Source of the DNA: Cinnamomum chago
Taxonomy: Eukaryota; Streptophyta; Magnoliopsida; Laurales; Lauraceae
Reading direction: 5' to 3'
Assembly (NCBI GenBank): GCA_038049695.1
Contig: CP142458.1
Span: forward strand, 45,971,001 to 46,035,000
DNA: 64,000 nt
In this document: one piece after another, positions 21,033 to 31,230 of the stretch
How the letters are laid out: the number at the start of each line of letters is the position of its first letter
Numbering within the stretch: position 1 is the first letter of the stretch
The notes under the pieces: model-generated
Databases searched by the model: none
What the model saw: only the letters and a program-made list of their open reading frames with translations
Told to the model about the DNA's origin: nothing
Position numbers and translations under genes: made by a program

Positions 21033-23988
21033 TGTCGCGACCCCGGAACGGATCCCGGGCCCCGCGACGTTGGTGTTACATTGATGATATACTTTCCCAC
21101 AGGTTCCCGCGGTGAGGATTCCCTTGGACACGCGGAATCTGGCTCACACGTACACGATTTGCGGAAGCGTGTAGCAAAACACATCATGATGAGCCCCAAT
21201 AAAATTCTTAAGGGCCATAACATTCACTAACAAGGTATGGTATGAAGGAAAGAAAGCTAACATGGCATTCCCATTAATATTCAAGTTCTAAGACTAACAC
21301 GAAGGTAAGTTAAGTTTGGTTACAACCCATAAGAGACCTACAAAGGTCAATACATTTCTCAAAATAATCAAAAGAAACCCCAAGACAAAATGTGACGAAA
21401 CTCAAGAACCAGACCGACATCTAGATGACATCGTCGGGCTGCCACTCTCTCACGGGAGTTGGCTCACAAGCCTCCTCCTGACGCTCCTCCTCAAAGGCAA
21501 CGTCTCCTGCACCTGGGCACCAACAAGCAAGGGTCAAACACGACGGTTTGGCAGGTAATCAATATAGGCATGAACATGAAAATAATACTTTGGAAAAACA
21601 CTTGAAATCGAATACTTGATTTGAACTGTCACAATAGCTGAGGTATCAAAACAAACTAGCATGAGTACTAAATATATCATGAAAAGTTACAATCCACAAA
21701 GAGCCCATCCTTTCTCTATCATCTATATGATGAAAAGAGCAAGCACGCACGACAAGCACGATATACATAATATAAGCACGACACGATTCCCACATATACG
21801 GGGATTCCGGCCGCGGAACCGGACACGCACGATGTGTAATAAATACACGACCAGTCTGCAGACAGTCCACATGTTTAAAGACCCCCAGACAGTGGATCAA
21901 ACCGAAAGGGCAGTCTAAGCTCAGTGGTGTTTACTTAGTTCATGAATGCACAAAACACGCAAAGCACGATCAAGCACGACGAGGTAGAAAGGGGGAAATC
22001 ACTTATCAAACACGACGAGCACGACTAGCACGAGGCATAATATTTATGCAAAAACACGCTTAGGAAGTGATCCCCTTTTTCTTGAAACAAAACTTCAAAA
22101 CAAGCTTGTACTAGTATTTCAAAACGAGTTCACGATGATATTCATTATATCAAAACCAAAACACGAACACAAAGCTTATCGAGCACACGTAATGACCTTT
22201 GATTGATCCTTGTGCAATTGAGACCCAAGTATTGGAAATTTAGAAAGGAATTGATGCCCCGGAAGTTCAAAGACATCTTGGGTTCCAAGTGCACAATATC
22301 AGGTTAGAAGTCACCTAACATGTTCTAGTTTTTCATTCTTGCAAAACTCTTAAAAATACACGAACAGTGAATTTCGGTCACCTCGCGGTCAGGTGGCGGT
22401 TAGCCGAACTGGGGTTTGGCGGCTAGCCGCTAGGTGACCGCCAGGCTGACCGCTGGAATGCAAATCTGGGTTTTGCTCTCGGGAAAAGGAACCGCCATGC
22501 ACGGTCGGCCGGCGGTTAGCCGTGATGGGATGAGGCGGCTAGCCGCTAGCTAACCGTGTAGCTGACCGCGAAACATGGTCGAAATGTCAGCTTCTGGAAA
22601 AGGAACCGAAATCCTCGGTTGGCCTACGGTTAACCGCAAGTGGAACTGGCGGTTAGCTGTGGGCTGACCGCGGAGCTGACCGCTGAACCCAGGCGAAAAT
22701 GCTAGCTTCTGGAGAAGGAACCGCTGAGCTCGGTCAGCCTGCGGTTAGCCGCAGTGGGCACAGGCGGCTAGCCGTGAGCTGACCGCTGTGCTGACCGCCA
22801 GTGCACGGGAATGCGTTTCAGCACAGATTTTTCACATTTCTCTTCTTCCCTTCCATTCATTCTCATTCCACTTATATTCCCTGAGTCTACATACTCTCCA
22901 AGGGACAAAACACACATCCAAACTCATGAAAACAAAATCATCAAGCTTGTAAACATATTCATGCACAAAATTTCTAAAACAACAATGTAGCTTCAAATAA
23001 ACATGCACCATGATCCTATAGAGATTACTTGCCTTGCCCAAATGCTAAACACTCTCCTCCAAGCTCTTCACACAAGCTAATCTCACACTACAAGCAAAAC
23101 AAGAAAATACACAAAACTCACTCAAAATGGAAACAAGGAACCCATTTTCCAAATAGGGTTCGAAAACATGAAAAACATGATCTTAAGGAACTAAAATGAC
23201 TCCATGAAAAATATGGGTTGAAGCTCTTACCTAGAGAAGGTCAAACAAGAGAGATGGAAGAGAATGGAGAGCTTTCCCAACTTGAAACCTTAAGAAAATT
23301 GTATCAATGGAGAGCTTGCAAGGAGATGAAGAAAATGGTAGTCTTAGAATTTCGTTTGGAGCTCTCTAGCTAGATCAAACCAAGTGAGGAAGATGAAGGA
23401 GAAAAGGGGTTTTCTCTCTTGCCCTAGACTCAAAAGTTGCAGAGATTGGGAAATGAATGAGAGAGAGGGAGATGGGGACTTAAGTGATGACTCATGGGTC
23501 CCATTTAGCTTGAACTTGAAATGGTCAAAACACGATCTTGTGGGCCTCGGATGACTTCGACGAAGAAGGATAAAACGATCGTCGAAATATCTAGTTTCCG
23601 AAAAGTATATTTTTGACATAGTTTTGAGATCTCGAAAATTGTGTCCAGATTTGTGCAAGAAAGACAATTTTACCCTCTTTGGGCCAGAACTTGGGTTTTT
23701 GGGCCTCAAACATGAATGGGCTTAAAACGAAAGTTGTAACACATAAAAAGATCATTCAAATGAAATCAAAACCACACTCACACGGAAAACGATACGATCT
23801 TCCCAAGCTCACACGTGCACTCAGGCCATCCTGAGTGTGTCTAACTAATATTAAACGTTCTCAAAATTACCAAAGCTATATCCAAGACTAAAACTAATCA
23901 CTTCTAACCCAACAATAACTAAACCCACTTAGGACTAAACACATACTAATCACACACTAATCGGATTGGTCTGGGTCGGGGTCTAACA
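21033..23988 (-). mobile_element. E3 3' LTR (2956 bp)
   Basis: It begins TGTCGCGACC and ends GGGTCTAACA. It is homologous to the E1 3' LTR and the solo LTR at 60943-63722 (shared blocks around 21040-21230, 21390-21560, 21640-21960 and 23500-23990). In place of their 'gctcgagcg' repeats it holds the array at 22371-22805. Short open frames within it have no recognisable product. Confidence 0.95.
22371..22805. repeat. CG-rich palindromic repeat array in E3 3' LTR
   Basis: About four imperfect units of roughly 115 bp. Each contains 'gcggttagccg', 'ggcggctagccgc' and 'agctgaccgc' words and is separated by 'tctggaaaaggaaccg'. The array is repeated in the other LTR (37175-37609). It lies in U3 and is much richer in GC and CpG than its surroundings. 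Confidence 0.85.
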
Positions 23989-24001
23989 TCCTCCACCCCT
24001 T
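23989..24001 (-). other. E3 polypurine tract
   Basis: On the minus strand AAGGGGTGGAGGA directly precedes the 3' LTR. The same tract stands before the E1 3' LTR (57320-57332). It primes plus-strand DNA synthesis. Confidence 0.92.
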
Positions 24002-24025
24002 AGGATATTTGGTCCACCAAATAAA

Positions 24026-25792
24026 TCAAACAATTACCTCTGGTAAAAGCTGTGGATACTTCCTTTGCACTTGCTCTCTCAATTCCCAGGTGGCTTCCTC
24101 TGGCTCGTGATTTTCCCAAAGTACCTTGACCCAATGAATCGTCCGATTCCTCAATTCTTGCTCTTTGGTGTCAACGATCTTGATCGGTCTTTCCACATAC
24201 GAAGCATCTTCCCGAATCTCCAAAGGCTCATGCTGTAGAATGTGCGCAGGACTAGAGACATACTTCTTGAGCATCGAAACGTGAAAAACATTGTGTACCC
24301 CGGAGAATTCCGGCGGTAACGCAAGTCTATAAGCTACATCTCCAATCTTGCTCAAAATCTCATACGGACCAATAAACCTTCTAGACAATTTGCCCTTTTG
24401 TCCAAATCTCAATGTCCCCCTAGTTGGTGAGACTTTCAAAAACACCTTGTCACCCACTTGAAACTGCAATTCTCTTCTGCGAGTGTCTGCATAACTCTTC
24501 TGCCTACTTCGGGCAATCTTCAACCTTTCCTGAATCAACTTGACCTTTTCACTTGTCTCTCCAACTATCGTCGGTCCATGAAAACTACGTTCACCGACTT
24601 CTTCCCAGCAAACCGGAGTTCTGCATCTTCTACCATAAAGTGCCTCGAAAGGTGCCATACCGATGCTCGAGTGGTAACTATTGTTATAAGCAAATTCACA
24701 AAGCGGTAGGCATTCATCCCACTGAACCTTAAAATCCAATACACAAGCACGCAACATGTCTTCGAGAGTCTGTATCGTCCTTTCTGACTGACCATCGGTC
24801 TGAGGATGATAAGCTGTGCTGAACTGGAGTTTGGTACCCATCGACTCATGAAGAGTTTTCCAAAACTTTGAAACAAACCTACTGTCTCTGTCTGAAGTAA
24901 TGGAGACGGGCTGACCATGCTTACTAACAATCTCATCAACAAATAACTTCGCAAGTGGTGCCATATGCATCATATTCCCTGTCTTCATCGGAATGAAGTG
25001 AGCAGACTTTGTCAGACGATCTACAATGATCCAAATTGCATTATTTCCCTTCTTAGTATTAGGCAAACCGGAGACGAAATCCATGGTAATGTGCTCCCAT
25101 TTCCACTCCGGAATTTCCAAAGGCTGTAACAAACCTGGAGGCTTCTGATGTTCTGCCTTGATCAACTGACAAGTTAGACAACGAGACACAAAAGCTGCTA
25201 TCTCTCTCTTCATGTTGTTCCACCAAAATCGATTCTTCAAATTGTGGTACATCTTCGTGCTACCCGGATGCATAGAGTATCTAGTACTGTGAGCTTCGTT
25301 CATTATCTCATTCTTCAAATCATCCACATTTGGCACACACAACCGGTCACGGAAATACAAGATTCCATTCACCATTTTGAAATCGGGGCGTTCTGCAATA
25401 ACATCTACTATCTTGGCCAAGTCTGGATCTTGCAACTGATTTTCCTTAATCTTTTGGATGAAGGTAGGTTCTGATACTGTCATGTTCGCTAACATCGCAC
25501 CCAATCTGAGGGTTTGCACTTCTACACCCAACTCTTCAAACTGCTGTAAGACACCCATTCCTCTCAAATTGGCCATGACTACTGATTTCCTACTCAAAGC
25601 ATCGGCTACCACATTCACTTTGCCTGGATGATACTTAATTGGAAAGTCATAATCTTTGATATACTCCATCCACCTTCTCTGCCTCATGTTCAAATCCTTC
25701 TGTGAGAACAAATATTGTAAACTTCTGTGATCTGAATGGACCTCGAATTTCTCTCCATAGAGATAGTGTCTCCACATCTTCAATGCGAAAAC
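24026..25792 (-). CDS. pol: E3 pol, 3' part: RNase H end, integrase, chromodomain
   Basis: This open segment continues the E3 pol frame from across the LARD insertion; the last five bases (25788-25792) are the target duplication. It runs from 'LKMWRHYLYGEKFEVHSDH' (end of RNase H, with the catalytic Asp) through the HHCC domain ('HSTRYSMHP', 'CLTCQ'). Then come the D,D,E core ('TMDFVSGLP', 'SDRDSRF', 'HPQTDGQSERT'), the GPY/F region ('RRFIGPYEIL') and a C-terminal chromodomain ('YVERPIKIVD', 'VLWENHEPEEATWELREQ'). The chromodomain directs Tekay-type elements to heterochromatin. There are no stops. Taken without the LARD, pol from 34905 to 24026 is a single open frame of 1031 codons including stop. 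Confidence 0.93.
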   Translation of the reverse strand, partial: VFALKMWRHYLYGEKFEVHSDHRSLQYLFSQKDLNMRQRRWMEYIKDYDFPIKYHPGKVNVVADALSRKSVVMANLRGMGVLQQFEELGVEVQTLRLGAMLANMTVSEPTFIQKIKENQLQDPDLAKIVDVIAERPDFKMVNGILYFRDRLCVPNVDDLKNEIMNEAHSTRYSMHPGSTKMYHNLKNRFWWNNMKREIAAFVSRCLTCQLIKAEHQKPPGLLQPLEIPEWKWEHITMDFVSGLPNTKKGNNAIWIIVDRLTKSAHFIPMKTGNMMHMAPLAKLFVDEIVSKHGQPVSITSDRDSRFVSKFWKTLHESMGTKLQFSTAYHPQTDGQSERTIQTLEDMLRACVLDFKVQWDECLPLCEFAYNNSYHSSIGMAPFEALYGRRCRTPVCWEEVGERSFHGPTIVGETSEKVKLIQERLKIARSRQKSYADTRRRELQFQVGDKVFLKVSPTRGTLRFGQKGKLSRRFIGPYEILSKIGDVAYRLALPPEFSGVHNVFHVSMLKKYVSSPAHILQHEPLEIREDASYVERPIKIVDTKEQELRNRTIHWVKVLWENHEPEEATWELREQVQRKYPQLLPEVIV

Positions 25793-28136
25793 TGTAATTC
25801 CATGGGGATCCGAACCCTAGAGGGGGGGTGAATAGGGTGAGCTCCAATTATGACCAATTTTAATAATTTTAACTTCTTTAAAACCAACTAGTCACAAGTG
25901 ATGATTATCAAACAATATGCGGAAGCTAATATAAACAATCACCACAAAGCAAGCACCATCACACAAGGATTTATAGTGGTTCGGCCTCAATGCCTACATC
26001 CACTACCGGCTTGTGATCCAACACCCCACCGGATTTCCACTATTTATGCTTTTCAATAGGCTAAGCAATAACCTTTACAATATGCTTTCCAAGGCTAAGC
26101 AATAACCTTACATTGATGTTTTTCAAGGCTTAACATCAACCTATACACTATGCTTTTATAGGCTAAGCAATAACCTCTTCAACCACATGGTTGGTTATCT
26201 CACTAAGTTGTGTCTTTAATACACTAGATGGAGATTCATTTTAGCTCATTACATTTGCCTCTAAAATAGGCGGATATGGAAGTGAATAACAACTACACAC
26301 TCACACTATGGATGCAAAGATGAAAACATATGAAGTGTGTGTGTGTGGTCCTCAATCATTTAGAAAATGAAAGCTCATAAATGTATGCCTAAGGCTTTTG
26401 AAAATTTTAGCTCATAAAACATTTATGATTGAGGATGTAATGCAATCACATGTTAAAAGTAACAACTTGTTAATGATATCAAAGTTACACAAGTTGTATA
26501 AAATGGATTAGCTCTAAACATGTGATGCATAGGGATGTCAATCAAATCATCAATGAAGCTCAAAACATAAAAATAGATTTGATTGAAATTAGGGGACAAA
26601 TCATATGTAATTATAAATACAACTTGAAAATGATTTACCTATCAAAGTGATGCAAGTTGTGAAACTTTAAAACAATAATACACATATGATTTGTAATGAT
26701 GTTGAATCCAAAACATAAGATACATTTGAGAGAGATTTTCTTATGATGGAAAAACAACACCCAAAGATTCAACAAAGTATATGAATCATGTTACATCTTT
26801 CATTAACATGATCTACTTAGATTTACCAATAAAGTACTACTTTGATGAATCAATGGTGATGTATCCAAAACAATAGATCTATTCAAAATATAGAATATGC
26901 TAAGGATACAACATATCATATATTAACATGTTACAAAGATTTACCAATGATAAAACAAAACATGAAAACATATGATTTGTAAAGAGGTTGAGTCCAAAAC
27001 ATAAGATAGTTTTGAAAGTGATTTTCTTATGATGGAAAACAACAACCAAAGATTCAACCAAGTATATGGATCATGTTACATATGGTTTCAAAGGTTTTTA
27101 CATTAACATGATCTACTTAGATTTACCAAAGTTAAGTACTACTTGAATTGAATCATATGGTGTTGTATCCAAAACAATAAATCAACTCAAAACATAACAC
27201 ATGTTAAGGACACAACACAAACATAGTTTATCATGCTAGAAATGATTTACCAAAAATAAAACAAAGCATGAAAACATATGATTAAGAAAGGAAGAGCCTA
27301 CTTGGTGGTTTAACTTCATTAATCCAAGCTTTAGCTTTCCTAATCTTCCCCTTCATCCCTTGGTTCTTTTCCCTTTTGATATGCCTCAAATCCTCTCAAG
27401 GAGGGGTTAAAAATTCCCAACTTTTGGCAAGGGAAAGAACTCATATTTATAGCAAAAAGTGCCCAACGGCTAGTTCTCGGTCGACCGACAAGGAGGTCTC
27501 GGTCGACCGGGAAGGCACAACGGTCAGATTTCTGACCGTTGGAGGTTTCAGTTCAAAACTGCAGAAATTACCTCCAGTTGTCTCGGTCGACCGAGACCTG
27601 CCTCTCGGTCGACCGGCGACACTGCCGGGACTCCCCCCTTTTTGCAAAAAATGCAACTTTTGCATATATGAAGGTTTTGCTTGGGGGACCTTTTTGCCTA
27701 CTAAATCAAGCTTGGAAAACATGTTTTAAAGATTCTAATGGTTTTTAAAACATGACATAAAAAGCCTAAAAAGTTTCAAAACTTTTAAAACAAAGGCTTG
27801 CTTGATTTCTTGAAAACTCTTTTCAAATGAAATTGCATACACAAATGATTCTTTTTGTGATGAATGTATGCAAAACTCAAACCTAAAATCACAAGATGAT
27901 TTTCCAAATATAATGCACAATGAAATAGGTTTTCAAAAGAGTTTTGGGTTCTAAAACCAATGCATCCAAGTTTAGAACCAAAACATGCATATAACACAAA
28001 CTTTTCCAAATCTAAAAACCAATGCATGTATAAAACTAGATTTCAAGTTTATTTAAAAACCAATGCAAGTGTGTAAATCACATGATGCTAGAATGATAAT
28101 GCATCCATCAAATTGCAATCTATAAAAACCCTAACA
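25793..28136 (-). mobile_element. LARD 3' LTR (2344 bp)
   Basis: Differences from the other LTR are at 27085 (g/a), 27562 (c/t) and 28077 (a/c). It includes a direct repeat of about 280 bp (26683-26960 against 26966-27250, sharing 'cttatgatggaaaacaac' and 'ttaacatgatctacttagat'). A TATAAATA box on the minus strand lies at 27444-27451, with a GGTCGACC array just upstream. Several 'gatttaccNA..aaag' words recall the motif of the interior. No gene is seen. Confidence 0.93.
27477..27615. repeat. CTCGGTCGACCGAG palindromes upstream of the LARD TATA box
   Basis: Four copies of 'ctcggtcgaccg' occur at about 27478, 27498, 27581 and 27602, two of them extended palindromes. They lie 30-160 bp upstream of the minus-strand TATAAATA (27444-27451), where promoter elements are expected. 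The same set is at 32914-33053 in the other LTR. A separate inverted pair 'aacggtcag...ctgaccgtt' lies between them near 27518-27541. Confidence 0.82.
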
Positions 28137-28147
28137 ATCTCCCCCTT
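28137..28147 (-). other. LARD polypurine tract
   Basis: On the minus strand AAAGGGGGAGAT runs directly into the 3' LTR start. Similar purine runs on the same strand recur at about 28203, 28368, 28444, 28501 and 28693, a multiplicity reminiscent of SIRE-type elements. Confidence 0.85.
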
Positions 28148-31100
28148 TGCAATTTGATGGCAAACTCACTCACCACTGAAAATACACACTTAGTCTTCAG
28201 CTCCCCCTCAGCTGGACAAGGCTTGAAATCTTCTTGGATGCTCCTTCTCTTAGCTTGAGCTCTTTTCTTCATTCTTCATGATGCTTGGTGCTTGATCATT
28301 CTTCAATCTTTCTTTCTTTATGGCCAAGCATCTTCTTTAGCTCCAAGCTTTCTTTCTTCTATTAGCTCTCCCCCTTTGACCATGCCTCTTTCTCCCTTTG
28401 GCAAGGTATGCATTCTCTCCCTTTGTAGAAGATCATACACAACTCTCCCCTTTGGAAGCTTGGACATTCTCTTTACCCTTTTGAGAACTTGCATAATTTC
28501 TCCCCCTTTGCCATTAAATTGCAAAGGTACCTACACACATGAAACAAGGAAAATACCATTAGTAGCACCTGTTAACAAATGAAATCGAAAATGAAGTACA
28601 TAACAGGCTATCATGTGAGGTAGTAGTCTCTAAGGGCTCAAAGGCAATCCAAGGGTCAATTTGATCAAAACTAATACTTCCTATGAAGGTTTACACTCCC
28701 CCTCAATCCATTATCTCCTTTTGTCAAACTTTTGACAAAGATTTAACTATTAGGTACAAGAAGAAGATGGTTTAACCAAGTGAGGGTCAACTTCAAAGAA
28801 AGGATTAGATTCATTTAACTATCAAGCTCATATGATCAAATTGCCAAAAGAAAGCAAGGTCTATGGGAAAAGCCATCATGGATATCAATTGGAAAGACAA
28901 AGAATACCAATTGAGATTTAGGATATGACTATTTAAATCAATCACTCTAAAATGGATTTAAAAATATACCTATTAGGAAAAATCCAAATTAGAGCTATCC
29001 ATGATATGGGGTTTACTCAAACATAGCATCAATCAATATTACTTATGAAAATCATATGCTATGTAAGATTTTGAAAATCATTTCATTCAATCAATAAATA
29101 TGACTTATTAAGGTGCATGAAAGAGTGAAATGAAATTCAAACATGAAGCCAACCTCAACTAATAACCAACCAATATTATGAACACATAAACATGGTGGTC
29201 ATGAGATATACCTATATGAGCAAAGAGAGGTGGCAACAAGAGCATAATGATGCTAATGGTGTGTGACATGGAACAACCATATTACTTATCAAGTTCAATC
29301 CAATGCACACAAGATTTATCACATTCACAAGAAATCAAATCAATCAAACATTATACCAATTGAAACTAATTGAATTTGATAACATGATAAAGAGCAAGAA
29401 TGTGACAAAAATCCATCAAGCATCATAAATGCATATTCATCACTAATAAAGATATAACTATTGAGCATAGTGATGAACAAGGTAAATTGCAATGCACAAG
29501 GATATGACTTTGAAATGCATGCAATTTATAAAGTGACTAAATCATATGAATTCAACATCTAAGTTATCCATCAAACACATAGAAATATGAGGAATGGATT
29601 TCAAAGAGTTTCATATGATCAAGATCACTACTATGAAGTTGAAACATGTATTAGGATGATATCACTTATAGCATATACATGAATCAACATCATAACCATC
29701 CAAAAAGAAATGACTATAAAGCATAGAGGATGGATTTGAGTTCTAGTATGGTTTCAACAAATAGAACTAAGATCACAACCATACATAGAACACTTTGACA
29801 TTTGCATAGAGAGGATCAATCAACACTCAAGATCTAACTCATACCATATCATCAATAAAGAATATAACTATGTAAGCACAAGAAGGTATGAAGTTAGAGA
29901 GACATCATGGATCACATAAAGATGAAGATGGACCACATAAATGGATATACCTATTAAGAACAATGGTTTAATTCCAATTCATCTAAAATGATCCATTAAG
30001 CTATCATGTAACATCTCCACTCTTAGCAAATGTACTATGCTTACAATGCAATGGAAAAGGATATGTGGTTTAAACCAAATGAGCTTAGCACATAAAATCA
30101 CATATGTACATAAAAAGCTCAAATGCAAGATTTTACTATAAAGCACATAAACAATCATCAAAATGCATCTAAGAGAATATACCAAGTTAGGCACAAACAT
30201 GCAAATCAATGAAACTATATCCAACCATGCAATGTAAGACATCAAAATCAATTTGCATAAAGAATGTAACTCAATGAGCAAAGATGCAAATTGTTTGTAA
30301 AAATTATTTCCTTTCAAATGATACAATCATAATTAGGCACAAGGAAATAAATTCAAGGAAAATGCTTCTATAAATATAACTAATAAAGCTTAGAACATTT
30401 TCCAAAGTTTTCCAAATCACTTCAATGTATGAAATTCCAACAAAGAATCATTTATAGAATTAAGAGCAAGTGAATTTGAAAAACAAGAAGTGTACTATTG
30501 TAAAGTTTTCAATTTGTAAAAACAATAGACACTTACAAATTTTCCATATCAAAAGATATAACTTGTAAATCAATGGAAAACTAAGGTTGCTTCAAATCAT
30601 TTGATTTCCAAAAAGGATTTAACTATGACAAACATCAAATGATTTTCCAACATCAATTGATCATGAAAAACTAGCTAGAAAGCATTTGTAATCACAATCA
30701 ATTGATCATGAATAGATATGCACAATAAGAGATATTACTAAATGAACAACATGCAAATCCATCATGAAAGTATTGCAATCAAAGGATTTTGAAAACCATG
30801 AGATATAACTAAAAAAGTTCATGAAGTCAAAATCAAATGATCACAAAGAAATATTGCATTTTAAAAGATGTGACTTTAAAGAAACAAAATGCAAATGTGA
30901 CAAGACCAACAAAAAGATATAACTAAAAAGCATAGGTTGGTCTAGGGGTATCAAGGCCTAAGGTTACTCAAATAGTCTACCTTTGAAAATTCACCTAAAG
31001 CCTTGAAAAGGTTGTCCATGAAAGATCACTTTGAGGACTCACCAACTCTAGAAGATATAACTTGAGAAAGTCTTAGAGTGGTGCAAAGAGGCTAGGGAAA

Positions 31101-31216
31101 AACATTTTCAAACATAGTGGAAATCAACAAAAAGATATGCATTAAAAACACAACACTAGGGTTCAAATCTAGCAAGGATCAACTCCGGGTTGTTAAGCCC
31201 TAAAATGGAGTAACCC
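28148..31216 (-). other. LARD interior, non-coding, with a degenerate motif array
   Basis: This AT-rich sequence has no long frame on either strand and no gag or pol similarity I can see. Between 28740 and 31150 a motif of the form 'gatataactaN(2-4)aagca' (forward-strand reading) recurs at least 20 times, spaced roughly 40-170 bp. Clear copies are near 28923, 29452, 29708, 29868, 30376, 30557, 30802, 30912 and 31055. The words between copies differ. This could be a packaging or structural RNA feature, a decayed repeat, or a compositional quirk. Confidence 0.6.
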
Positions 31217-31228
31217 GCTCTGATACCA
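31217..31228 (-). other. LARD primer binding site (tRNA-iMet)
   Basis: TGGTATCAGAGC on the minus strand, two bases inside the 5' LTR (31231-33574). It fixes the element as minus-strand. Confidence 0.95.
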
Positions 31229-31230
31229 CT

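Noticed and set aside
21033..21120. A possible ribosomal or structural RNA suggested by the GC-rich 'tgtcgcgaccccggaacgg' start
   Set aside because: It is the conserved end of the Tekay-family LTR, found at five places here at element borders.
22371..22805. CRISPR-like spaced repeats
   Set aside because: Units are imperfect, spacers are themselves repeated, and the array lies inside both LTRs of a plant retrotransposon.
22832..23709. Short minus-strand frames of 69 and 121 codons in the E3 LTR, repeated at 37636-38513
   Set aside because: They are duplicated with the LTR, lack domains, and have no conserved counterpart in the related LTRs at 57333 and 60943.
28292..30326. Frames of about 70-115 codons inside the LARD
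   Set aside because: They are short, AT-rich, without domains or codon bias, and scattered on both strands.
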